Below are positions 1-10,294 of a stretch of 64,000 nucleotides of DNA, piece after piece. Location: assembly GCA_900129595.1 (NCBI GenBank), contig FQWG01000022.1, positions 24,120 to 88,119 on the forward strand, given 5' to 3'. Position numbers and translations under genes: made by a program. This DNA is from Flavobacterium frigidimaris (GTDB lineage: Bacteria; Bacteroidota; Bacteroidia; Flavobacteriales; Flavobacteriaceae). Position 1 is the first letter of the stretch, and the number at the start of each line of letters is the position of its first letter. The notes beneath the pieces were generated by a model, which saw only the letters and a list, made by a program, of their open reading frames with translations, had not been told where the DNA came from and did not search any database.

Positions 1-1161
1 GCTTTATCGAAATTACAGCGTATGATGGGACTTCGCTCACAGGATAATATTTACAATGTAAAATTGCAATTTGATGAGGACAGACCTGTCGTTTTCATCA
101 CACATATGGAACATCATTCTAATCAGGTTCCATGGTATGAAACCATTGCTGATGTGGTTGTTTTACCTGGAGATGAAAATAATCTGGTTGATCCTGAAAT
201 ATTATCCAAAGAAATTAAAAAGTACGCGAACAGAACCCTGAAAATTGGTTCGTTTACAGCCTGTTCTAATGTTACAGGAATCATTACGCCATATCACGAA
301 CTGGCCAAAATCATGCATCAAAACGGAGGTTTTTGTTTTGTTGATTTTGCAGCTTCAGCACCTTATGTTCCAATCGATATGCATCCCGAAAATCCTGAAG
401 AGCAACTGGACGCGATATTTTTTTCTCCACATAAATTTCTTGGTGGTCCTGGAACGTGCGGAATTTTGATTTTTAATGAAAAACTATATCAGTCAAATTT
501 TCCGGATAATCCGGGTGGCGGTAACGTAAAATGCACCAATCCCTGGGGAGGATATCATTACAGTGATGCTATAGAAGTTAAGGAAGATGGCGGAACTCCT
601 GGATTTCTGCAAGTGATACGTACCGCGCTTTGTCTGGAGCTAAAGGAACAGATGGGTACTGAAAACATAAAAAACAGAGAAAAAGAATTGCTGGATCTTT
701 GCTATTCGAAACTTCAGGAAGTAGAAGGACTTTCTGTTTTAGGGGATTTAGATACAGAACGCATTGGCTGTGTTTCTCTGGTAATTAAAGACATTCATTA
801 CAATTTAATTGTCCGGCTTTTAAACGACCGATTCGGAATTCAGGTTCGTGGCGGCTGGTCTTGCGCCAGTACGTATGCGCATTATTTATTTGATATTGAT
901 GAAGAAGAATCTGCAGAAATGACAAAACAGCTTCTTCGGAAAAATTTAAGCAATAAACCAGGTTGGGTTCGTATTTCTTTACATCCGACGATGACTAATG
1001 AAGAAGTATTGTTTATTTGTGATGCTTTACAAAAGGTTCGTTTTAACTATAAACAATGGCAGGAATTTTATAAATATAATCCAATAAATAATGAGTTCGA
1101 GAGTATCGTAAATCAAGAAACCATTGCTCAGGATGTTCAACAATGGTTTTCTTTGAAATAA
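1..1161 (+). CDS. Class V aminotransferase-like PLP enzyme (cysteine desulfurase/selenocysteine lyase fold), 5' end missing
   Basis: The reading frame is open from the first base of the window (codons before the first ATG at 22 read ALSKLQR), so the N-terminus lies outside and about 386 C-terminal residues are present. The segment FVDFAASAPYVPIDMHP followed by DAIFFSPHKFLGGPGTCG is the class V signature: the Asp contacts the pyridine nitrogen of pyridoxal phosphate and the Lys of SPHKF forms the Schiff base. The C-terminal part contains RGGWSCAST and a small domain ending in WVRISLHPTMTNEEV, as in SufS/CsdA-like proteins. The family removes sulfur or selenium from cysteine derivatives or acts on related amino acids; the actual substrate cannot be read here. 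It converges with the symporter gene across a shared hairpin terminator and has no visible link to pectin use. Confidence 0.85.
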   Translation, partial: ALSKLQRMMGLRSQDNIYNVKLQFDEDRPVVFITHMEHHSNQVPWYETIADVVVLPGDENNLVDPEILSKEIKKYANRTLKIGSFTACSNVTGIITPYHELAKIMHQNGGFCFVDFAASAPYVPIDMHPENPEEQLDAIFFSPHKFLGGPGTCGILIFNEKLYQSNFPDNPGGGNVKCTNPWGGYHYSDAIEVKEDGGTPGFLQVIRTALCLELKEQMGTENIKNREKELLDLCYSKLQEVEGLSVLGDLDTERIGCVSLVIKDIHYNLIVRLLNDRFGIQVRGGWSCASTYAHYLFDIDEEESAEMTKQLLRKNLSNKPGWVRISLHPTMTNEEVLFICDALQKVRFNYKQWQEFYKYNPINNEFESIVNQETIAQDVQQWFSLK

Positions 1162-1179
1162 GGTGTACTAAAAATTAAT

Positions 1180-1211
1180 AAAGCCTGAAAATCTCCGGAT
1201 TTTCAGGCTTT
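1180..1211. terminator. Bidirectional intrinsic terminator between convergent genes
   Basis: A perfect 14-bp stem (AAAGCCTGAAAATC with its complement) closes on the 4-nt loop TCCG. The stem has A-rich and T-rich ends, so it can act in both directions. It lies between the stop codon of the aminotransferase (plus strand) and the stop codon of the symporter (minus strand). Confidence 0.85.
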
Positions 1212-1262
1212 ACAAAATTAAATAAGATTAAAAAGTGAATGTAATTGATGCTATTTCACCGC

Positions 1263-2948
1263 TTACCAGAATTTAACATACAAAGCCACAATAATCAATA
1301 ATGTAATTACGATTAAAACGGTTGTTTGCGGTTTAACTTTGAACATTCCCGGTTCTGTTTCAAATGCTTTTGGATTTACTTTAGGTCCTGCAAAACTCAT
1401 CAGGATCATCACTAACATGGTAAAGAAAAATGATAAGCCCATACAAATATGAAAAGGGATTTCATAAGCTCCTTTTCCGTTAGGATACGCTGTGTACAAT
1501 AAAGTTTCGTTTCCGAATATAGCCGGTGCATATTCATTAAACAATACAGAAAGAACAAAACCTAAAATTACACCCACAATTGCTGCCGCACCGGTGGTTC
1601 TTTTCCAGAACATACCAAGGAAGAACATGGCGAAAACTCCGGGGCTAATAAATCCGGTGTATTTTTGGATGTAAGTAAATCCGCCAACTCCGCCAATTCC
1701 CAGAATATCATTCCATGTAAATAGAACTGCTAAAAGCATGGCAGCAAAAACGGCAATTCTGCCAATGTTTACCTGTTGTTTTTCACCAGCATCTTTCTGG
1801 ATGTATTTTTTATGAATATCTAATGTGTAAATAGTCGAGATACTGTTTACTTTTCCGGCCAATGAAGCCACAATAGCAGCCGTTAAAGCAGCAACAGAAA
1901 GTCCCTTTAATCCGGTTGGCAAGAACGTCAATACAGCAGAATATGCTCCGTCTTTTCCTCCAACCAATTGCGGTAAATGACCATTTTGATATAAAACGTA
2001 AGCCGCGATTCCAGGTAACATTACAATTAACGGCATTAGTAATTTTAGAATACCTGCAAACAAAATACCGGTACGGGCCGTTTGCAAATCTGCTCCCAAT
2101 GCTCTTTGAGTAATGTATTGATTACAGCCCCAATAGTTTAAGTTGATGATCCAGATACCGGCAACATAAGACATCAGACCAGGGAAAGTCAAATATTTAT
2201 CGATTTCAAGCTGAGAAGATGTTGCAGTTGGTTTTGGGATAATCATTTTAAAATGCTCCGGAGCTTCTCTCATTAAAACTTTGAAACCGGCAATGGCATT
2301 TTCTCCAACGCCAAAATACTGACCAACGGTTGTTAAGGCGATATAAGAAGTCACCAAGCCCCCAATGATCAAAACAGCGACCTGAATAACATCAGTATAC
2401 GCCACCACTTTCATACCTCCAAGAGAGATAAATAAAGCAAACACAGCCAGTCCAACCATAATCAAGTGAAGGTATTCTCCTCCGGCCAAACCATTAATAG
2501 CCACTGCTCCAAGGTATAAAATAGAAGTTAAGTTGACAAATACGTATAAAAACAACCAGAAAACCGCCATGATTAAAGCAGTCGATTCGTTGTAACGTGT
2601 TTTTAGGAATTGTGGCATCGTATAAATCTTATTTTTAAGATATACCGGAATAAACCAAACGGCTACGATGATAAGGGCAACAGCCGCAAGCCATTCGTAA
2701 GCGGCAACGGCGATCCCTAAAAAGAAACCTTCACCACTCATTCCGATGAATTGTTCAGCCGAAATATTGGATGCTATTAAAGAAGCTCCAATAGCCCACC
2801 AGGTTAAGTTTCCTTCGGCCAAAAAGTAAGCCTTAGCATCTTGTTCGTCTTGTTTACGTTTGCTGTAAACAGTATAGCCGTAGACCGAAACTACGATGAA
2901 ATAAATAATAAAAACCGCATAATCTGCGAAAGCGAGGTTTTGGTTCAT
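1263..2948 (-). CDS. Sodium/solute symporter (SSS family, SGLT-like sugar transporter)
   Basis: 561 residues with about 14 hydrophobic segments, the normal size for bacterial SGLT-like symporters. The N-terminus reads DYAVFIIYFIVVSVYGY, then FLAEGNLTWWAIGASLIASNISAEQFIGMSG, which is the conserved TM1 region of the family including the SNISAEQFIG stretch. These proteins couple Na+ entry to uptake of a sugar or sugar acid across the inner membrane. The gene lies 51 nt downstream of the GH3 gene on the same strand, so the two are probably co-transcribed away from the HTCS. Context suggests it imports a monosaccharide released in the periplasm (galacturonate, xylose or glucose are possible), but the substrate is inferred only. 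Confidence 0.88.
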   Translation of the reverse strand: MNQNLAFADYAVFIIYFIVVSVYGYTVYSKRKQDEQDAKAYFLAEGNLTWWAIGASLIASNISAEQFIGMSGEGFFLGIAVAAYEWLAAVALIIVAVWFIPVYLKNKIYTMPQFLKTRYNESTALIMAVFWLFLYVFVNLTSILYLGAVAINGLAGGEYLHLIMVGLAVFALFISLGGMKVVAYTDVIQVAVLIIGGLVTSYIALTTVGQYFGVGENAIAGFKVLMREAPEHFKMIIPKPTATSSQLEIDKYLTFPGLMSYVAGIWIINLNYWGCNQYITQRALGADLQTARTGILFAGILKLLMPLIVMLPGIAAYVLYQNGHLPQLVGGKDGAYSAVLTFLPTGLKGLSVAALTAAIVASLAGKVNSISTIYTLDIHKKYIQKDAGEKQQVNIGRIAVFAAMLLAVLFTWNDILGIGGVGGFTYIQKYTGFISPGVFAMFFLGMFWKRTTGAAAIVGVILGFVLSVLFNEYAPAIFGNETLLYTAYPNGKGAYEIPFHICMGLSFFFTMLVMILMSFAGPKVNPKAFETEPGMFKVKPQTTVLIVITLLIIVALYVKFW

Positions 2949-2999
2949 TTTAAAAATATAAAGGTTAGTAAAGTTTCATGGTTCAGAACGGATCACAAA

Positions 3000-5615
3000 C
3001 TATTTCTCAAGTAACAAGGGTTTTCCGGTAATATTCACGCGTCCTGTTTGAATATCGGCAGAACCGTCAGGCAGTTTTCCTCCAACTGAAATAGTAAACC
3101 ATCCCGGTTCGACAATACGTTGGCCTTTTTTGTTTATTAAAGATAATTGTCTAGGACTAATTGTAAAACGAACTGTTTTTGTCTCGCCTTTTTTAAGATT
3201 AATGCGTTCGAAACCTTCTAATTGACAAATTGGCCGGGGAGTAGAGGCTTTTTCATCTTTCAGATATAATTCGACAACTTCATCTCCGTCCCGATCTCCG
3301 GTATTTGTGACATCAACAGCGACTACAAGGTCTTTTTCAGCAGTTGTGTTTGCCGGTACCTGTAAGTTGCTGTACTTGAAAGTCGTGTAGCTCAAACCAA
3401 ATCCAAATGGATAAAGCGGTTTTTTCTCAAAATAACGATAGGTACGGCCTTTCATATCATAATTTTCGAAATCCGGAAGCTGATCTACTGATTTATAATA
3501 AGTAACCGGTAATCGTCCTGCGGGATTGTAGTCACCAAAAAGTACATCGGCAATGGCATTTCCGCCTTGCTGTCCCGGATATCCGGCAGTTAAAATAGCA
3601 GGAACATTATCGTTTGCCCAGTTTATAGAAAGCGCGCTTCCGTTTATTAAAACTAAAATCACAGGTTTTCCTGTTGCACTCATTGCTTTTATTAATTCTT
3701 CCTGATTGGCTGGTAAGTTAAGGCTGGTGCGGTCTCCACCTTCAAAACCATCTGCTTCTACTTTCATTTCTTCACCCTCCAGGCGCTCATTTAAACCTAA
3801 TACCAAAATTATGGCATCTGCCTGATTAGCTGTTTCAATCGCTTTTTTCAATACGTTTTCTTGTGGTTCCGCCCATAAAAGCTGTGCAATAGCATCACCG
3901 TAAAAGTTTTGGTATTTAGCTTCGATTTTGTATTTTCTTCCTGCTTCTAATTCAATTTTCTGATGGCGAATTCGCGGACTGTGATTGTTTTTTCCTCCGG
4001 AAGTTTTTCCTGTTTCAATTTCGATTGTCATAAACGGTTTCGACCATTCGGTAATGTTGTAGATACCCGTTTTCGGAACCGTGATATAACCAGTCCATCT
4101 TACACTGTAATTCCCCATTTTCATGCGGGGATCCGGAGTATTAATATCCCAGTGAAAGTCTATATTGTCATCATTACGAACAAAAAGCGGTTCACCTTCC
4201 CATTTGCTATTGTTAAAATATTCTCCGGTTAAACCTTGTGTTCCGTTTGTGTTTTCAAAGTAAACAGACGGGATAACCTTCATTTCGGGAACACCTAAAG
4301 CAAGATCAGTTCCTTTTGCGTACAATACTTTGGCAGTAGGCTCAATTTTGTTCTGAATGCCTTTTAATACGGTAATCGGATTGCTTGGAATACCGCTGTA
4401 ATTGCCCCATAAAGACTGTATATCATTGGCATTTGGCCCGATCACGGCAACTGTTTTTATGTTTTTAGAAAGAGGTAAAATATTGTTCTGGTTTTTTAGT
4501 AAAACAATACTTTTTTGAGAAGCGGTTCGGGCAAGCCAGTCGTTGGCGGAGTTATTGTTTACTGAATACGGAATTTGTGCATAAGGCACGATCTCGTCCG
4601 GATCGAACATTCCGAGTTTAAAACGCGCTGTAAACAAACGTTTTATTGTAACATCAATATCAGCTTCGGTAAGCAATTTGCGATCGAGTGCTTCTTTTAG
4701 TGATTTATAACTGCTTCCGCATTCCAGATCCAAACCTTCTTTTACTGCCAGCGCCGAAGCTGAGGCCGCATCATTTGTGATTTTATGATATTTCCAGATA
4801 TCCGTTACCGCACCACAGTCAGACACGATATATCCTTTAAATCCCCAGTCCTTTCTAAGAATATTGAATAAAAAGGGACTTGCACTGCACGATTCACCCC
4901 TAAAACGGTTATAAGCTCCCATTACAGAGTAAACACTGCCTTCTTTTACCAAAGTTCGAAAAGCAGGAAGATACGTTTCATAAAGATCAATATCACTCAC
5001 GTTAACATCGAATTGATGGCGTGAAGGTTCGGGGCCAGAGTGAACGGCAAAATGTTTGGCAGTAGCAATTACTTTAAAGTATTTTTTATCAGTTCCCTGA
5101 AGTCCTTTCACGTAATTGAGGCCCAGTTGGCTGGTCAGGAAAGGATCTTCGCCATAAGTTTCGTGCCCGCGTCCCCAGCGCGGATCACGAAAGATATTGA
5201 TATTGGGAGACCAGAATGTCAATCCCTCATACATACCGTGTTGTCCGCGTCTTAAATATTCATGATGTTTGGCGCGCGCTTCGTCAGAAATAGCAGTTGC
5301 AACATCAAAAATTAATTGACGGTCCCACGATGATGCAATTGAAATAGATTGCGGAAAAACGGTTGCAAACCCTGCGCGGGCAACACCATGCAGCGATTCG
5401 TTCCACCAGTTATATTCCGGTACACCCAACCTTTCGATGGCGGGTGAAGAATCCATTAACTGACTTATTTTTTCATTCACGGTCATTCTTGATACAAGAT
5501 CATCAACACGCTGCTCAATTGGTAAATTTGGATTCTTGAATGCGAAGTTCTCTTGTGCAAAAGTGTTTAATGCAAGGAAGTGGAGCATAAACACAAGTTT
5601 GTATACTTTTTTCAT
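3000..5615 (-). CDS. Glycoside hydrolase family 3 with inserted PA14 domain (beta-glucosidase/beta-xylosidase type)
   Basis: 871 residues with an export signal ending near LNTFAQENF. The N-terminal TIM barrel contains RDPRWGRGHETYGEDPFLT and KHFAVHSG, both typical of GH3. YIVSDCGAVTDIW carries the catalytic nucleophile Asp near residue 265. A PA14 domain is inserted at about residues 460-600 (LTGEYFNNSKWEGEP and WTGYITVPKTGIY). The alpha/beta sandwich follows (LNERLEGEEMKVEADGFEGGDRTSL), then a fibronectin III-like C-terminal domain (about 790-865). This architecture is common in Bacteroidota beta-glucosidases and beta-xylosidases that release terminal sugars from oligosaccharides in the periplasm. 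It is the first gene of the leftward GH3-symporter pair, divergent from the HTCS. Activity on xylose side chains of xylogalacturonan would fit the locus but is inference. Confidence 0.9.
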   Translation of the reverse strand: MKKVYKLVFMLHFLALNTFAQENFAFKNPNLPIEQRVDDLVSRMTVNEKISQLMDSSPAIERLGVPEYNWWNESLHGVARAGFATVFPQSISIASSWDRQLIFDVATAISDEARAKHHEYLRRGQHGMYEGLTFWSPNINIFRDPRWGRGHETYGEDPFLTSQLGLNYVKGLQGTDKKYFKVIATAKHFAVHSGPEPSRHQFDVNVSDIDLYETYLPAFRTLVKEGSVYSVMGAYNRFRGESCSASPFLFNILRKDWGFKGYIVSDCGAVTDIWKYHKITNDAASASALAVKEGLDLECGSSYKSLKEALDRKLLTEADIDVTIKRLFTARFKLGMFDPDEIVPYAQIPYSVNNNSANDWLARTASQKSIVLLKNQNNILPLSKNIKTVAVIGPNANDIQSLWGNYSGIPSNPITVLKGIQNKIEPTAKVLYAKGTDLALGVPEMKVIPSVYFENTNGTQGLTGEYFNNSKWEGEPLFVRNDDNIDFHWDINTPDPRMKMGNYSVRWTGYITVPKTGIYNITEWSKPFMTIEIETGKTSGGKNNHSPRIRHQKIELEAGRKYKIEAKYQNFYGDAIAQLLWAEPQENVLKKAIETANQADAIILVLGLNERLEGEEMKVEADGFEGGDRTSLNLPANQEELIKAMSATGKPVILVLINGSALSINWANDNVPAILTAGYPGQQGGNAIADVLFGDYNPAGRLPVTYYKSVDQLPDFENYDMKGRTYRYFEKKPLYPFGFGLSYTTFKYSNLQVPANTTAEKDLVVAVDVTNTGDRDGDEVVELYLKDEKASTPRPICQLEGFERINLKKGETKTVRFTISPRQLSLINKKGQRIVEPGWFTISVGGKLPDGSADIQTGRVNITGKPLLLEK

Positions 5616-5689
5616 TGAATTATTAGGATGGTTTTTGGTTGATATAGTTAATAGTTTTTTTATTGGATTTTAATCACAATTTGAAATTA

Positions 5690-5697
5690 CAAAATTA
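5690..5697 (-). promoter_or_regulatory. Candidate -7 element for the GH3-symporter operon
   Basis: Read on the minus strand this is TAATTTTG, matching the Bacteroidota -7 consensus TAnnTTTG. It lies about 75 nt upstream of the GH3 start codon. No clear -33 TTTG was seen at the usual distance, so support is partial. Confidence 0.4.
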
Positions 5698-5713
5698 TAG
5701 GTTTACATTTCCC

Positions 5714-5764
5714 AGCTGAGTATTAATTGCTATTTAAAGGGTGCTGTAAAGCTCAGTAATAATT
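5714..5764. repeat. Imperfect 15-bp direct repeat in the HTCS/GH3 divergent region
   Basis: AGCTGAGTATTAATT (5714-5728) and AGCTCAGTAATAATT (5750-5764) agree at 13 of 15 positions with a 36-nt register. Direct repeats upstream of target genes are typical of HTCS recognition sites. The left copy runs into GCTATTTAA, a word found again at 5802-5810. Confidence 0.4.
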
Positions 5765-5865
5765 TTATGAATTTTTATCAGAAAAACAAAGGAGACAAAT
5801 AGCTATTTAATAGAGGGTATTTTGCTAATTACGGGTTGTATTTTAGGTTAGGAAAAGAAATTTGA

Positions 5866-5873
5866 TATTTTTG
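5866..5873 (+). promoter_or_regulatory. Candidate -7 element for the HTCS gene
   Basis: TATTTTTG matches the TAnnTTTG consensus and ends 28 nt before the HTCS start codon, which would give a short leader. No convincing -33 element at the usual spacing was found. Confidence 0.4.
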
Positions 5874-5901
5874 TGATTTCCGCTAAAAAAATAAATTTAA
5901 G

Positions 5902-8900
5902 ATGTTGAAAAATAATACGATTGTAGTTTTATTTTGTTTGATGTGCGCCTGGTGTACCGCTCAGCCAAGTGGGCTTCTTACTCATTTTTCGAATGACGGT
6001 AAGCTTAACCAATCAAGGGTTTTGGGTATTCAACAAGATAAAAAAGGATTTATCTGGCTGGGAACTTTCAACGGATTGATTCGGTATGATGGGAATACTT
6101 TTCGAAAATTTAAAGTAGAACAAAGCGTTCCGTTAAATATACAATCCAATCGTGTCTCTAAATTTAAGTTTGATAACAGCGAGAGAATTTGGATTCAATC
6201 TGAAAAAAATGACATTTATTATTTCGATACAAAAGAGTTAAAATTTCATACTCCGATAGAAGACAATGCTGCCAATCATACTTTTGATCATTTCAAAATT
6301 ATGCCATCCGGAAGAACATGGCTATTTCCTGAAAGCAAAAACTACATGATCGCTTTTGAGAAAGACAAACAAATACGACGCATTAATTTTGATTCAGCCA
6401 AACACTTTGGAAAAATCACAGATGTCTTAGAGGATAAATCCGGAACAACCTGGTTCTTGACAGAGGCTGGTATATGCCGATTAAAAAAGCCAGGCAAGAT
6501 ACCAGAGTCTTTCTTTTCGAATTTAGCAGGACAAGCCGGAAAGTCTAATTCGTTCAATTTTGCTGAAGAGACCACGGATGATCTTTGGTTTGGAGGAGAC
6601 AAGGGAAGATTTATTCGATACAATAAAAAGTCAAGTACTTTTTTCGACTTAGATTTAGGTATCAAGGACGACATTTTACTCGTAAATGCGGCAGTCAATA
6701 ACAAAGTGTTGATAGTTACAAAAGGTAAAGGTTTCTGTCTGTATGATATAAAGACAGGTAAACTGGATCATTATAACAGTACAACATTGCCGGGTGTGCC
6801 TAATGAAAGCATTAATTTTTTAGGATTAACCAATTCGCGGCAATTTTGGTTTGACACGCCAGCTTCAGGGGTATTTCAGTTTGACCTGCTTACCAGAAAA
6901 TTAAAACGTTTAGAAGTTGATTCAAGCAATCCTGCCACAACGGGAGGTAAACAAAAAAGTTTTCTGTTGACCTCGCCAAATGGAGCCGTCTGGATTCAGT
7001 CTAATAAAGGTGCATTTGCTTATTGGGACGAAAAAGAGAACAAATTGGTTTCGATAATGCGATGTATTAAGGAATATAAAGAGACGGTGTCTGATGTGAT
7101 GCATACGGCGATGTTTGATAAATTAGGCAATCTTTGGTTTTGTTCTTATAAGCAAGGATTAGATTTAATCACCTTTAACAACAGTAATTTTTTATCCTTA
7201 AAATTATCATCAGTTGATAATAAAAAGCATAATGTGCGAAGTCTGATGGAAGACAATAAGAGAAATCTCTGGGTCGCCTGTCGGGATGAAAAAATTGAAC
7301 TGTTTGATGCTCAAAAAAGAAAAATAGGTTTCTTAGGATCAGACGGTACTTTGTCTGAGGACAGTCCGGGATGGGGATCGGATATTTATAGTATGATGCA
7401 GGATTTTCAGGGAAGGATCTGGATCGGAACACGCGGAAATGGTGTTTTTTGCCTCACTCCCAAGCAGGCTTCTTTCAGCTTTGCCGTCGAACATTATAAA
7501 TATGATAAAAACGATAAGTACAGCATTAGTTCAGATGATATCTATAAAATTTTTCAGGCATCAAATGGTCAGATTTATGTAGCGAGTTGGGGAGGCGGTA
7601 TCAATCTGGTACGTCAGTCAAATAATCAAACCAAGTTTGTCAGTTATAGAAACGAACTGAAAAATTATCCTATTGGAAGCGCTGATAAAGTGCGTTCCAT
7701 AGTTGAAACTAAAGATCATAAAATCTTTTTTATCTCTTCTTATAAATTGTTTGCTTTTTCTAATGGAAATAAACCGGCAGATAAGCTGCAGTTTAAGGAA
7801 TATTTTCAGGCTTCCGGAAATGATATTTTGGATATCATTGTTACCTCTGATAATCGTTTAGCATTGTCTACTAACGGTAAAGGATTGATTCTGGTTGATA
7901 TAGACAAACAAGATCGGGTAAAGGTAAAATCGTTTTGGAGCGATAATTTTGGATTTCCATTAGATGGTGTTGTGGGGATGCAGGAGGATAAGTTTGGAAA
8001 AATATGGCTCATGGGAGACAATCAAATAGTGAGGTTTGATCCTAAATATAATAGCTGTGAAACTTTCCCTGAATTAAAGTCGATTATTGGAACCGAGATA
8101 TTTTCAGAAGCAACAAAATGCAGGTTGGCAACAGGCGAAATTGTCTCGGGTTATTCAGACGGAGTTATTTATTTTAAACCGGAAGCAATCAAACCTTTCC
8201 TGTTTAAACCCTATCTGGCGATCTCCGGATTTTTAGTAAATAACAAAGAGTTATTTGAGATCAATCCCGATACACCAAAAAATACAGATCTCCTAAAAGA
8301 AGTTACACTGCAACACGATCAGAATTTTTTTAGGGTTCAGTTTTCTGCTTTAGATTACATCAGGACTGAAAATATAGTATATCGCTATAAATTAGAAGGT
8401 ATTGACAAAGAATGGAATTATCTTAAAGCAGGTCAGTCTATTAATTATACAAATGTGGGCAGAGGGACTTATACTCTTTTAGTATCTTCTACAAATGGGC
8501 ACAATTTATGGCTGGATAATGAGAGACAGATAAAAATTACCGTACGGCCTTCAATCTGGGGAACCTATTTTGCCTATTTCTGTTATTTACTGATCGCTAT
8601 AGGTTTGTTTTTATTGGTTAAACGTGCAGTTTATACCATTTTGAAACTGCGTAATGATGTAAAGATTCAAAAAGAGGTGAGTGAACTAAAATTAAACTTT
8701 TTCACTGATATTTCGCATGAAATCCGTACGCCGCTCACCATGATTACAGCGCCTCTTGAAGTAATGCTTACAGATGATCATATAGACGATTCAGTTAAAT
8801 CCCAGCTTCGTGTTATCGAAAAGTACAGTAATAAGTTACTGAATCTGGTCAATCAGATTTTAGATCTGAGAAGAATGCAGGACAGGAAATTAGAAGTAAG

Positions 8901-10218
8901 CGAAATTGATTTGGGGGAATTTGTATCTGAAGTATGCGAAAATTTTACTGAAACGAGCCTTCAGCGAAATATACAACTGAAAGTAACTATTTGCGAAACC
9001 AAACCGCATATTTGGGCCGATCCGGATAGTCTTGATAAGATTTTGGTCAATCTGCTTTCAAATGCTTTTAAATACTGCAAAAAAGGTAATACGATCGAAG
9101 TCAGTGTAGAAGAAGTTGAAAATAATGTCTGTTTAAAAGTGAGTGATAATGGCCCCGGGATTAATGCTGTTGTTCAGAAAAAGCTGTTTGTTCGTTTTTC
9201 AAACTACAATGAAAATCCTTTTAATCCAAGTACCGGAATCGGTCTTTCGATTGTAAAGGATTCTGTTGAAAAACACGGTGCCGAAATTTCACTTGAAACG
9301 GCATTAGGGAAAGGAAGCACTTTTAAAATTTGTTTTCCAAAAGGATACAGTCATTTTTCTAATGATGTAGATATATTGTTTGAGGAAGCAGAGGAACATT
9401 TTGCCGATGATGAATTAATAACAGAAGACCACGCAGAAGCAGAGATAAGAGAAAAACCTATTGGTCTGATAGTCGAAGATGATCAGGAATTAAGAAAATT
9501 TATCGTTTCTGTTTTAGAAAATGACTATACCATTTATGTCGCAGAGAATGGGGTGGAAGGCCATGAAAAAGCAGCGGATTTATCGCCTGATTTTGTAATC
9601 AGCGATATTATGATGCCTGAATTAGATGGTATAGAAATGCTTAAAATCATTCGGAATAACTTTGCAATTAGTCACGTTCCTGTGATTTTACTGAGTGCAA
9701 AAACAGCAATTGAAAGTAAATTAGAAGGAATGGAATATGGCGCTGATGATTATATTACCAAACCCTTTAATGTGAGTTTTTTAAAAGCAAGAGTAAAGAA
9801 CGTTTTAGAACAGCGCCTTCGTCTGCAGCGTTTGTATTCTGCCGGAAGTATTGCTGAAATTGCTGAAGAGAAACCATTACAGATTTCAAACAAAGATAAT
9901 AAATTCATGCTGCAGGTAATTGAATTAGTAAAGGAAAACATATCAAAGTCAGATTTTTCTGTTGATGAATTAGGGAAATTAATGTGCATGTCGCGCGCCA
10001 GTTTTTTCAACAAACTCAAAAGCATTACAGGAGTTTCTCCGGTGGTATTTATTCGGGATATGCGACTGAATGCCGCTGCCGAACTTCTTAAAAATGACGA
10101 TTTACTAATAAAAGAAATTTGTTTTGAAGTTGGGTTTAATGATTTAAAATATTTCGGAAAATGCTTTAGGGCAAAATACAATTATACTCCCGTAGAATAC
10201 CGTAAACAATTTCGTTAG
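5902..10218 (+). CDS. Hybrid two-component system regulator (HTCS) of the pectin locus
   Basis: 1438 residues. An export signal (to about residue 20, ending TAQPSG) is followed by a periplasmic sensor made of two beta-propellers with recurring Reg_prop motifs (QQDKKGFIWLGTFNGLIRYDG; IWIGTRGNGVFCL), then a Y_Y_Y domain (YRYKLEGIDKEWNYL) and one transmembrane segment at about 887-910. Inside the cell come a HisKA domain with the phospho-accepting His in FFTDISHEIRTPLTM (near 938), an HATPase domain (NLLSNAFKY, SDNGPGI, TGIGLSIVK), a receiver domain at about 1189-1305 with the phospho-acceptor Asp in ISDIMMPELDG, and an AraC-type HTH (about 1340-1436). HTCS proteins bind an oligosaccharide in the periplasm and switch on the adjacent SusC/D operon. 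The gene lies between the leftward GH3 operon and the rightward SusC operon, so it probably controls both. Confidence 0.95.
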   Translation: MLKNNTIVVLFCLMCAWCTAQPSGLLTHFSNDGKLNQSRVLGIQQDKKGFIWLGTFNGLIRYDGNTFRKFKVEQSVPLNIQSNRVSKFKFDNSERIWIQSEKNDIYYFDTKELKFHTPIEDNAANHTFDHFKIMPSGRTWLFPESKNYMIAFEKDKQIRRINFDSAKHFGKITDVLEDKSGTTWFLTEAGICRLKKPGKIPESFFSNLAGQAGKSNSFNFAEETTDDLWFGGDKGRFIRYNKKSSTFFDLDLGIKDDILLVNAAVNNKVLIVTKGKGFCLYDIKTGKLDHYNSTTLPGVPNESINFLGLTNSRQFWFDTPASGVFQFDLLTRKLKRLEVDSSNPATTGGKQKSFLLTSPNGAVWIQSNKGAFAYWDEKENKLVSIMRCIKEYKETVSDVMHTAMFDKLGNLWFCSYKQGLDLITFNNSNFLSLKLSSVDNKKHNVRSLMEDNKRNLWVACRDEKIELFDAQKRKIGFLGSDGTLSEDSPGWGSDIYSMMQDFQGRIWIGTRGNGVFCLTPKQASFSFAVEHYKYDKNDKYSISSDDIYKIFQASNGQIYVASWGGGINLVRQSNNQTKFVSYRNELKNYPIGSADKVRSIVETKDHKIFFISSYKLFAFSNGNKPADKLQFKEYFQASGNDILDIIVTSDNRLALSTNGKGLILVDIDKQDRVKVKSFWSDNFGFPLDGVVGMQEDKFGKIWLMGDNQIVRFDPKYNSCETFPELKSIIGTEIFSEATKCRLATGEIVSGYSDGVIYFKPEAIKPFLFKPYLAISGFLVNNKELFEINPDTPKNTDLLKEVTLQHDQNFFRVQFSALDYIRTENIVYRYKLEGIDKEWNYLKAGQSINYTNVGRGTYTLLVSSTNGHNLWLDNERQIKITVRPSIWGTYFAYFCYLLIAIGLFLLVKRAVYTILKLRNDVKIQKEVSELKLNFFTDISHEIRTPLTMITAPLEVMLTDDHIDDSVKSQLRVIEKYSNKLLNLVNQILDLRRMQDRKLEVSEIDLGEFVSEVCENFTETSLQRNIQLKVTICETKPHIWADPDSLDKILVNLLSNAFKYCKKGNTIEVSVEEVENNVCLKVSDNGPGINAVVQKKLFVRFSNYNENPFNPSTGIGLSIVKDSVEKHGAEISLETALGKGSTFKICFPKGYSHFSNDVDILFEEAEEHFADDELITEDHAEAEIREKPIGLIVEDDQELRKFIVSVLENDYTIYVAENGVEGHEKAADLSPDFVISDIMMPELDGIEMLKIIRNNFAISHVPVILLSAKTAIESKLEGMEYGADDYITKPFNVSFLKARVKNVLEQRLRLQRLYSAGSIAEIAEEKPLQISNKDNKFMLQVIELVKENISKSDFSVDELGKLMCMSRASFFNKLKSITGVSPVVFIRDMRLNAAAELLKNDDLLIKEICFEVGFNDLKYFGKCFRAKYNYTPVEYRKQFR

Positions 10219-10260
10219 GAATGATAATGATATTTATTAAAAAATAAACTTTATAGCTGT

Positions 10261-10294
10261 ACCTCGTTACTTTTTAGTAACGAGGTTTTTTTTT
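10261..10294 (+). terminator. Intrinsic terminator of the HTCS gene
   Basis: A perfect 10-bp stem ACCTCGTTAC/GTAACGAGGT with a 6-nt loop is followed at once by a run of nine T residues. It separates the HTCS transcript from the lipoprotein-SusC operon. Confidence 0.9.
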